Origin: an uncultured Pelagibacteraceae bacterium | GTDB lineage: Bacteria; Pseudomonadota; Alphaproteobacteria; Pelagibacterales; Pelagibacteraceae | NCBI GenBank assembly: GCA_902624015.1 | Contig: CACNVV010000005.1 | Location: forward strand, 1-59,297 | Length of the DNA: 59,297 nt | Direction of reading: 5' to 3' | Shown here: in pieces, positions 53,341 through 59,297 of the stretch | Position numbering within the stretch: the first letter of the stretch is position 1 | How the letters are laid out: every line of letters begins with the position of its first letter | The notes under the pieces: model-generated | What the model saw: only the letters and a program-made list of their open reading frames with translations | Database searches by the model: none | Told to the model about the DNA's origin: nothing | Translations under genes and position numbers: made by a program

Positions 53341-53921
53341 AATGAACTTATGTATTCTTTAATTTTTTTAATAGGTAAACCCATAATTGTATCTTCGTCT
53401 CCCTCTATGCTAGCAAACAAATTTCTGCCTACACCCTCTATTTGGTAAACATTGTATGCATAAAGCGTTTCGTCAGGTATTTTTGATAGGTAATTTTTTA
53501 ACTCATCATCAGATAAATTTTTCATTAAAAGTTTAGCTTTATCGGTGTGATTCCAAATCATTGATCCATTTTTTGATACACAGACAGAACTAATTAAAAA
53601 ATGTGATTTACCATTGAGTTTCTTTAATATTTTCATGGCCTCTTCTCTAGTTTCCGGCTTTGATATTAATTCACCATTCAAGTCTATCACGCTGTCTGCT
53701 CCTAAAACGATTTCGTCAGTTTTTTTCATACTGACCTTGTTTGCTTTTAATTCTGCTAAATTTTTTGAGATCATTTCTGGTGTTGCTTTTTCTTTAATTA
53801 AACTCTCTTTTACTATATTCTCATCCACATTTGATGGCATAACATCACTATTGATATTATTTTTATCTAAAATTTCTTTTCTAACCTTGCTTTTTGAAGC
53901 AAGAATAATTTTATTTAGCAT
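53337..53921 (-). CDS. maf: Maf family nucleoside triphosphate pyrophosphatase
   Basis: House-cleaning pyrophosphatase acting on nucleoside triphosphates such as dTTP, UTP or modified ones. The 194 residues contain IILASKSKVRKEILDKNNI at the start, ADSVIDLNGELISKP (metal-binding Asp at about 75) and a C-terminal YQIEGVGRNLFASIEGDEDTIMGLPI, which carries the Maf GD-x2-T-x2-G-L-P motif. It overlaps ppsR by 11 bases. In other alphaproteobacteria a maf gene also lies next to the origin and opposite hemE. Confidence 0.95.
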   Translation of the reverse strand: MLNKIILASKSKVRKEILDKNNINSDVMPSNVDENIVKESLIKEKATPEMISKNLAELKANKVSMKKTDEIVLGADSVIDLNGELISKPETREEAMKILKKLNGKSHFLISSVCVSKNGSMIWNHTDKAKLLMKNLSDDELKNYLSKIPDETLYAYNVYQIEGVGRNLFASIEGDEDTIMGLPIKKIKEYISSL

Positions 53922-54738
53922 TGTTTAAATATATTTCGTGAATTTTAATTATGGAAGCAGCTGTTTCCTCAACAGACTTTCTGGTTACATCTATAAGCGG
54001 CCATTTATATTTTTGAAATGTTTTTTTTGCCTCTAAAACTTCTTTTTTAATATTTTCTAAATCTGTGTATTGAATGCTTTCTCTTTCTTTTAAAGAAGTC
54101 ATTCTATTTTTTCTTAAATCAACCAACCTTTCTGGCTCAGTGCTTAGTCCAACGACACAAGTCATTTTTGGATTTTTTTTAAGTGACTCTGGTAATGAAT
54201 TTTCATTTACCAAAGGAATATTGGAAGTTTTAAAACCTTTGTTGGCCAAATAAATAGATGTGGGTGTTTTGCTTGTTCTGCTTACTCCTACAAGTATAAT
54301 GTCTGATTTTTGTACTTCGTTTATTAAATTTCCATCATCGTGGTTCATTGTAAATTGAATTGCTTCGATTCTATCATAGTACTCTTCATTCAATATATGT
54401 TGGCCGCTTGGTTCGTGGGTTGCTTTTTGATTAAGGATTTTTGAAAAATTTAATATTAAGTTGCCAAGGACACCAAAACATGGAATTTTTTTATCTTCGC
54501 TTACTTTTGATAAATATTTAGCCAGGTTATTGTCTACAATAGTATATAAAATTATCGCATTTGAGTTTTTTTCTGCATTTTCTAAAATTTTTAAAATTTG
54601 GTTTTCTGTTCTTGTAAAAGAATAAGAGTGAATCTTATATTCTATATTTAAAAATTGAGCTTTTAGAGCTAAAAAAATTCTATCTAAGGTCTCGCCCGTT
54701 GAGTCAGAAATTAAATATATTTGATATGTATTACTCAT
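53911..54738 (-). CDS. ppsR: Pyruvate, phosphate/water dikinase regulatory protein (PpsR/PDRP)
   Basis: Bifunctional kinase/phosphorylase that switches PEP synthase or pyruvate phosphate dikinase by ADP-dependent phosphorylation and phosphate-dependent dephosphorylation. The 275 residues start IYLISDSTGETLDRIFLA and contain the P-loop-like GVSRTSKTPTSIYLANKG at about 152-169, the signatures of the DUF299 family. A PEP synthase or dikinase gene is not in this window, so the target is unseen. It is the first gene on the left of the putative origin. Confidence 0.94.
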   Translation of the reverse strand: MSNTYQIYLISDSTGETLDRIFLALKAQFLNIEYKIHSYSFTRTENQILKILENAEKNSNAIILYTIVDNNLAKYLSKVSEDKKIPCFGVLGNLILNFSKILNQKATHEPSGQHILNEEYYDRIEAIQFTMNHDDGNLINEVQKSDIILVGVSRTSKTPTSIYLANKGFKTSNIPLVNENSLPESLKKNPKMTCVVGLSTEPERLVDLRKNRMTSLKERESIQYTDLENIKKEVLEAKKTFQKYKWPLIDVTRKSVEETAASIIKIHEIYLNNAK

Positions 54739-55005
54739 GAATAAATTGTAAATAAATTTGTAATATTTTAATTAAATTACACAATTTAAAATTTTTTTAA
54801 ATTAACCTTGTAAAAACTACTATTTATTAACATTAATAATAAATGGGGAAAAACAATCCACAAAATTAATATGTTAAAAAAAGCTTCATTTTAAACAATT
54901 TTATTCACATAACATGTTGGTAAATTGTAAATATAATGTTTATAAAAATTAATCACCTTTATTCACAGGATATATTACAACTACAATAATTAATAATGCT
55001 TATTT
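54739..55005 (+). other. Probable chromosomal replication origin (oriC)
   Basis: This 267-base, non-coding, extremely AT-rich gap separates divergent gene runs: ppsR-maf-aroE-coaE-dnaQ on the left (minus) and hemE-hemH-hemJ-rho on the right (plus). It contains two exact TTATTCACA sites (54901-54909, 54959-54967), one mismatch from the DnaA consensus TTATCCACA, and a weaker CAATCCACA at 54854-54862. A 13-base direct repeat occurs at 54742 and 54921. Published work on Caulobacter and Rickettsia places the alphaproteobacterial origin beside hemE in the same gene context. GC-skew was not computed. Confidence 0.75.
54742..54933 (+). repeat. 13-base direct repeat in the putative origin
   Basis: TAAATTGTAAATA occurs at 54742-54754 and again at 54921-54933, 179 bases apart start to start, with a related TTTGTAATA at 54757-54765. 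Such repeats can be unwinding elements or protein sites, but low complexity makes chance possible. Confidence 0.5.
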
Positions 55006-56010
55006 ATGAAACCTTTAGACAAAGTAATAATTAACAAAGACACTTCGTTCAACCCCATATGGATTATGAGACAGGCTGGTAGATATTTACCAGAATTTAG
55101 AGAAATAAGGAAAGAAAATCCCAATTTTATTAAGTTGTGTTTAAATGACGATTTGTCTTCAGAAATAACTCTACAACCATTAAAAAGATTCAATCTGGAT
55201 GCTGCAATAATTTTCTCAGATATTTTGATGCTTCCATATGGATTAGGTCAAAAAGTAGAATTTGAAAAAAACTTTGGTCCAAAATTAGGAGAATTAAATC
55301 TTAATAAAATTGCTAAAATTGATGAAATTGATTTTGTAGAAAAAATACATCGCGTATACAAGGCAATAACAAAAGTTAGCTCAGATACTATTTTAAACAA
55401 TAAAAACACTATTGGATTTGTTGGTGCCCCATGGACTATATTAGTTTATATGATTAACCAACAATCGCCAAAAAAGAATTTGAAAAAAGATTTTTTTGAG
55501 GATGAATTTTTAATAAATAGAATTTTATTAATTATTGAAAAATTTTTAAAAGTTCACATAAAAAATCAAATTGATAGTGGTGCAAATATAATTCAAATTT
55601 TTGATAGTTGGGCAGGCTTATTAGAAGAAAAAGATTTACCTAATTATATTTATTCTCCTACTTTAAATTTAGTAAATTATGTAAAATCTTTAAATGTGCC
55701 AGTGATATGCTTTCCCAGAGAAATAAAAAATTATAAAGAGTTTTGTGAAATTGTTAAACCTGATGCTATTAGCATCGATTATAATGTTGATCCAAAAAAT
55801 ATTCTTAGAGATATAAAAATACCTATACAAGGTGGCCTAGACCCAAAAATTTTGTTAACAGACAAAGAAATATTAAAGAAAGAGACTTCTAAATATTTGG
55901 AAATTTTCCGAGATCATCCATATATATTTAATCTTGGTCATGGTATTATGCCTGAAACCAATCCAGAAATGGTTGAAAACTTAATTAAAATTGTAAAAGA
56001 TTTTAAATGA
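55006..56010 (+). CDS. hemE: Uroporphyrinogen decarboxylase
   Basis: Cytosolic enzyme that decarboxylates uroporphyrinogen III to coproporphyrinogen III. In 334 residues I see the signature PIWIMRQAGRYLPEFRE (about 18-34), AAIIFSDILMLPYGLGQKVEF with the catalytic Asp at about 71, GFVGAPWTILVYM, IQIFDSWAGLL, and FNLGHGIMPETNPEMV. All are intact. The gene begins at the right edge of the putative origin and overlaps hemH by 4 bases. Confidence 0.97.
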   Translation: MKPLDKVIINKDTSFNPIWIMRQAGRYLPEFREIRKENPNFIKLCLNDDLSSEITLQPLKRFNLDAAIIFSDILMLPYGLGQKVEFEKNFGPKLGELNLNKIAKIDEIDFVEKIHRVYKAITKVSSDTILNNKNTIGFVGAPWTILVYMINQQSPKKNLKKDFFEDEFLINRILLIIEKFLKVHIKNQIDSGANIIQIFDSWAGLLEEKDLPNYIYSPTLNLVNYVKSLNVPVICFPREIKNYKEFCEIVKPDAISIDYNVDPKNILRDIKIPIQGGLDPKILLTDKEILKKETSKYLEIFRDHPYIFNLGHGIMPETNPEMVENLIKIVKDFK

Positions 56011-57002
56011 TGGAAAAATATCATCCTCCTGTAAAGTTTGGCAAGACTGGTGTTCTAATAATTAATTTAGGAACACCCGACTCTACTAGTTGGCTCGATA
56101 TAAGAAAATATTTAAGAGAGTTTCTGTCTGATAGAAGGGTTATTGAAGTAAATCCTGTGATTTGGCAAATAATTTTAAATGTTTTTATTTTAAATTTTAG
56201 ACCTTCTAAAACAGCCAAAGCTTATAAGGAAATATGGATGAAAGACAAGAACATGTCCCCACTTCTCTATTATACAAAAAATCAAAGTGAAAAAATTTCA
56301 AACTCAATTTCCAAAGAAAATATTATTATAGATTTTGCAATGAGATATGGAAATCCCAGCATTAAAAGCAAGATTCATAAATTACATGAAATGGGATGCG
56401 AAAATCTAGTCGTACTTCCTCTTTATCCACAGTATGCTGCTGCCACAACAGCAACAGTCTGTGATGAAGTTTATAGAACTTTAATGAAAATGAGATGGCA
56501 ACCCTCTTTAAAAATAATACCACATTATGAATCTGATCCTTTTTATATTGAGGCACTCGTTAATTCCATTAACCAAAAACTTGAGGAAATAAATTGGAAG
56601 CCAGATCTAATTATAGCTTCTTATCATGGCATACCAAAAAAATATTTTGATAAAGGTGATCCTTATCATTGTTATTGTCATAAAACGACAAGACTTATTT
56701 CAGAAAAATTTAATTCAATTAAAATTAAAACTACATTTCAATCAAGATTTGGTCCACAAGAATGGCTTCAGCCATATACTGATAAGACCCTAGAAAACTT
56801 ACCTAAAGAAGGAGTCAAAAATGTTCTTACGATTTGCCCGGGCTTTTCATCTGACTGCGTCGAAACGTTGGAGGAAATTTTAATTCAGGGTAAAGAGAGT
56901 TTTATTAGTGCTGGAGGAGAAAATTTTGATATGGTTCCTTGTTTAAATGATAATGATGATCATATCTTTTTATTAAAATCCTTAATTGAAAAAAATATCT
57001 GA
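56007..57002 (+). CDS. hemH: Ferrochelatase
   Basis: Inserts ferrous iron into protoporphyrin IX, the last step of haem synthesis. The 331 residues have GVLIINLGTPDSTSWLDIRKYLREFLSDRRVIE at the start, MRYGNPSI, LPLYPQYAAATTATV (about 137-151), the catalytic His in IIASYHGIPKKYFDKGDPYHCYCHKTTRL, and the Glu-bearing CPGFSSDCVETLEEI. The Cys pair near HCYCH is common in alphaproteobacterial enzymes. It overlaps hemE by 4 bases; ATG 56007 is followed by a second ATG at 56010. Confidence 0.97.
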   Translation: MMEKYHPPVKFGKTGVLIINLGTPDSTSWLDIRKYLREFLSDRRVIEVNPVIWQIILNVFILNFRPSKTAKAYKEIWMKDKNMSPLLYYTKNQSEKISNSISKENIIIDFAMRYGNPSIKSKIHKLHEMGCENLVVLPLYPQYAAATTATVCDEVYRTLMKMRWQPSLKIIPHYESDPFYIEALVNSINQKLEEINWKPDLIIASYHGIPKKYFDKGDPYHCYCHKTTRLISEKFNSIKIKTTFQSRFGPQEWLQPYTDKTLENLPKEGVKNVLTICPGFSSDCVETLEEILIQGKESFISAGGENFDMVPCLNDNDDHIFLLKSLIEKNI

Positions 57003-57005
57003 TAT

Positions 57006-57440
57006 ATGAATTCTTATTTATTATTTAAATCTTTGCATTTGATCGCGGTCATTTCTTGGATGGCTGGTCTTTTGTATCTTCCTAGAATTTTTGTTTACCA
57101 CGTTGAAAATAAAGAGAAAAAAGAAGCAACAGATATTTTTGAAGTAATGGAAAGAAGGTTATTTTACTACATTATGCGTCCCGCAATGATTTTTAGTTGG
57201 GTTTTTGGATTAATATTAATTTATCTCAACGGAATAGATATCTTTTCTCAATTATGGTTTCAGATAAAAATTGTCCTAATAATTTTGTTATCAGTTTACA
57301 ATGATTATTTAGGAAAATGTCTTGTTGCTCTAAAAAATTATAAAAATACAAGATCTGCAAAATTCTATAGAATTATTAACGAAATACCCACGGTTATCTT
57401 AATTATTGTTGTATTTTTAGCTATTTTTAAGCCAATCTAG
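57006..57440 (+). CDS. hemJ: Protoporphyrinogen IX oxidase HemJ
   Basis: Inner-membrane protoporphyrinogen oxidase of the HemJ type, used by many alphaproteobacteria in place of HemG or HemY. The 144 residues start LLFKSLHLIAVISWMAGLLYLPRIFVYHVE, with the conserved His and Arg/Tyr positions of HemJ, and contain four hydrophobic helices with a conserved WFQIKIVLIILLSVYNDYLGK loop. It starts 3 bases after hemH, so HemE, HemH and HemJ form one transcription unit covering late haem synthesis. Confidence 0.92.
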   Translation: MNSYLLFKSLHLIAVISWMAGLLYLPRIFVYHVENKEKKEATDIFEVMERRLFYYIMRPAMIFSWVFGLILIYLNGIDIFSQLWFQIKIVLIILLSVYNDYLGKCLVALKNYKNTRSAKFYRIINEIPTVILIIVVFLAIFKPI

Positions 57441-57442
57441 GG

Positions 57443-57470
57443 TTGAAATAACAACAGCAGTATATATATT
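57443..57470 (+). promoter_or_regulatory. Candidate promoter and leader hairpin of rho
   Basis: TTGAAA (57443-57448) and TATATT (57465-57470) are 16 bases apart, each 5 of 6 to consensus. Just before the rho ATG, TGATAA (57480-57485) pairs with TTATCA (57490-57495) around a 4-base loop. rho is autoregulated in E. coli; a similar role for this hairpin is only a guess. Confidence 0.42.
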
Positions 57471-57506
57471 AATACTATCTGATAAGTCCTTATCAAAAAA
57501 TTAATC

Positions 57507-58775
57507 ATGAACATTCAAGAACTAAAACTAAAATCATCTGAACAGCTTATTACTCAAGCAGAAGAGCTTGGTATAGAAAATGCAAGCACATTAAGAAAAC
57601 AAGAAATACTTTTTGCTATTCTTAAAAAAGTTGCTGAAAAAGAAGAAATTACTGGTGTAGGTGTTTTACAGTTATTACAAGACGGCTTTGGTTTTTTGAG
57701 AGCAATGGAGTCAAACTATCTTCCAGGACCAGATGATATATATGTCAGCCCCAGCCAGATCAGAAAATTTGGACTTAGAACTGGAGATACTGTTGAGGGA
57801 CCAGTTAGAGCGCCCAAAGAAGGAGAAAGATATTTTGCATTATTACAAGTTAGTAAGATAAATTTTGAGGAACCAGAAAAAGCAAGACACAAGATTGCAT
57901 TTGATAACTTAACCCCACTCTATCCAGATAAACAATTAGTGATGGAAGTTGAGACTACTAAAGTTGAAAAAAAACAAGATTTAACCCCAAGACTTATTGA
58001 TCTAGTTAGTCCAATCGGCAAAGGTCAAAGATCAATAATAATTTCCCCACCTAAAGCTGGAAAAACAATGATCTTACAAAGTATTGCAAACTCTATAGCT
58101 AAAAATTATCCAGAATGTTACCTCATGGTATTGTTGATTGATGAACGTCCAGAAGAAGTAACAGACATGCAACGAACAGTAAAAGGTGAAGTTATTAGTT
58201 CTACCTTCGATGAACCAGCTCAGAGACACGTAGCTGTTGCTGAAATGGTTATTGAAAAAGCAAAAAGATTAACTGAACATAAAAAAGATGTTATTATTTT
58301 ATTAGACTCTATTACAAGACTAGGAAGAGCATATAACGCAGTTATACCAAGTTCAGGTAAGGTTTTAACAGGTGGAGTAGACGCAAATGCACTTCAAAGA
58401 CCCAAAAGATTTTTCGGTGCAGCAAGAAATATTGAAGAAGGTGGTTCATTAACAATTATTTCTACAGCTTTAATTGATACAGGAAGCAGAATGGATGAAG
58501 TAATTTTTGAAGAATTTAAGGGAACGGGTAACAGCGAAACAATACTAGATAGAAAAATCGCAGATAAAAGAATATACCCAGCGATTGATATAACAAAATC
58601 GGGAACAAGAAGAGAAGAGCTATTATTTGATAAAAATGATTTACAAAAAATGAATGTTCTTAGAAGAATAATTGCACCGATGGGAACCATGGATGCTATC
58701 GAGTTTATAAACTCAAAATTAAAAGATACTAAAAATAATGCTGAGTTTTTCAATTCAATGAATAAACCAGCTTAG
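57507..58775 (+). CDS. rho: Transcription termination factor Rho
   Basis: Hexameric RNA-dependent ATPase helicase that ends transcription. The 422 residues start with the Rho N-terminal helical domain ([22 protein letters not shown]), then the cold-shock-like RNA-binding domain ([37 protein letters not shown], about 52-90). Walker A is [12 protein letters not shown] at about 178-189, Walker B is [16 protein letters not shown], and the R-loop region is [30 protein letters not shown]. Length is normal. In alphaproteobacteria mnmE usually follows rho; here a sulfotransferase on the opposite strand comes first. Confidence 0.97.
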   Translation: MNIQELKLKSSEQLITQAEELGIENASTLRKQEILFAILKKVAEKEEITGVGVLQLLQDGFGFLRAMESNYLPGPDDIYVSPSQIRKFGLRTGDTVEGPVRAPKEGERYFALLQVSKINFEEPEKARHKIAFDNLTPLYPDKQLVMEVETTKVEKKQDLTPRLIDLVSPIGKGQRSIIISPPKAGKTMILQSIANSIAKNYPECYLMVLLIDERPEEVTDMQRTVKGEVISSTFDEPAQRHVAVAEMVIEKAKRLTEHKKDVIILLDSITRLGRAYNAVIPSSGKVLTGGVDANALQRPKRFFGAARNIEEGGSLTIISTALIDTGSRMDEVIFEEFKGTGNSETILDRKIADKRIYPAIDITKSGTRREELLFDKNDLQKMNVLRRIIAPMGTMDAIEFINSKLKDTKNNAEFFNSMNKPA

Positions 58776-58786
58776 ATCTAAAATCT

Positions 58787-59297
58787 TTATAGATAGCCAA
58801 GTTCTTTCATTTCATTGTAAAATTTACTCTCTATTTCATCAACAGTACTTTTCTGTAAAAAGTTTTTCCATTTGTTTTCTGGCCCTAGATTAAAAAATTT
58901 TCTGTTATCATGTGTAATAAATTCATTAAATCCCGACAAAGTTTCCATTCTTTTTAAATTGTTAAAAGAGTTTGATTTAATACTATTTTCTATTTTTTTA
59001 TCAGAAAAATTTTGTTTTAATATTTTTGAAAAATAATTTGAAATTTTTCTAAATTCTTCATCGGGATTTGTAAGTAAATTTTCATATTTTATAAGAAGAT
59101 AATTTTGTTTTACTTGTTTCCATGATAAATAGTGAGATTTCCACGATAATAATAAAGCAGGAAGAGGATGATCTTTTTTATCAAAATGGCCCTTAATTAT
59201 TCTTCTTTCATCAAATAAAAATTCTTTAGATTTTTCATAATCATCAATTGAATAATGATGCTTTAAAGAAGTAATCACATTTCTAGGATCTCTAACA
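58787..59297 (-). CDS. Sulfotransferase domain protein, N-terminus cut by window edge
   Basis: The C-terminal 169 codons of a fourth sulfotransferase, paralogous to those at 37435 and 48580. The frame stays open to the window end, where VRDPRNVITSLKHHY (3'-phosphate binding region) is seen; the PAPS loop would lie beyond 59297. Shared features are NYLLIKYENLLTNPDEEF, FFNLGPENKWKNFLQ and a MKELGYL end nearly identical to the MLELGYL end of the 48580 gene. It converges on rho after 11 bases. Confidence 0.86.
   Translation of the reverse strand, partial: VRDPRNVITSLKHHYSIDDYEKSKEFLFDERRIIKGHFDKKDHPLPALLLSWKSHYLSWKQVKQNYLLIKYENLLTNPDEEFRKISNYFSKILKQNFSDKKIENSIKSNSFNNLKRMETLSGFNEFITHDNRKFFNLGPENKWKNFLQKSTVDEIESKFYNEMKELGYL

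Overview
The window is a compact, very AT-rich stretch of bacterial chromosome, by eye about 70% A+T. Intergenic gaps are mostly under 100 bases, and neighbouring genes often share the ATGA or TAATG overlap. Gene families and gene order are alphaproteobacterial: ccmC-ccmD-ccmE, rpe-heparinase-purH, hisB-H-A-F-E, and hemE facing maf/ppsR across a putative origin. Streamlining, AT content, duplicate photolyase-type genes and the acetate-type symporter fit the marine SAR11 clade (Pelagibacterales). I infer this from content; no rRNA is present to prove it. No rRNA, CRISPR array, transposase, integrase or plasmid gene was seen, and no stretch over 300 bases lacks a gene.

Layout. 1-1295: cytochrome c maturation (ccmC, ccmD, start of ccmE). 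1475-7240: housekeeping and membrane genes (hspQ, yciB, Bax-inhibitor family, aldo/keto reductase, IalB-like protein, argG, psiE-like). 7247-16655: a photolyase-rich accessory region with a photolyase whose domain order looks permuted, a phosphatidylcholine synthase operon with an FG-GAP protein and a Cys-rich exported protein, a CryB-type photolyase coupled to a 43-codon DUF2256 gene, an SDR, a sugar dehydrogenase and a metallo-hydrolase. 16650-19237: a likely haloacid or organic-acid operon (haloacetate dehalogenase-like hydrolase, TauD-type dioxygenase, AEC transporter). 19249-23617: folD, yggT, mscS, hemD, hemC. 23672-30097: tsaD, EVE protein, acetyl-CoA synthetase with a remarkable polybasic tail, and a sodium:solute symporter pair. 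30166-34712: rpe, heparinase-like, purH, phhB. 34705-38292: a tRNA-Gly-linked cassette of FkbM methyltransferase and two sulfotransferases. 38341-42746: LON-domain protein, UbiH-like hydroxylase, ftsK, lolA. 42743-48575: a GNAT/HIT/his operon and hslVU. 48580-51319: a sulfotransferase coupled to smr and a TIM44-like gene, then fxsA and secB. 51312-54738: ppsR-maf-aroE-coaE-dnaQ. 54739-55005: probable oriC. 55006-58775: hemE, hemH, hemJ, rho. 58787 to the end: a fourth sulfotransferase, cut by the window edge.

How the parts work together. Haem genes occur three times (hemC/D, hemE/H/J, ccmC/D/E), covering porphyrin synthesis and haem delivery to c-type cytochromes. Acetyl-CoA synthetase and the adjacent symporter suggest uptake and activation of acetate or a similar short acid. 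The origin-side block pairs genes on both arms facing away from a gap with DnaA-box-like sites. The most unusual signals are the dispersed sulfotransferase paralogues, the 32-of-48 Lys/Arg tail on Acs, the apparently permuted photolyase, the CryB homologue lacking the usual C-x2-C iron-sulfur ligands, and the Cys-rich exported protein of unknown family.
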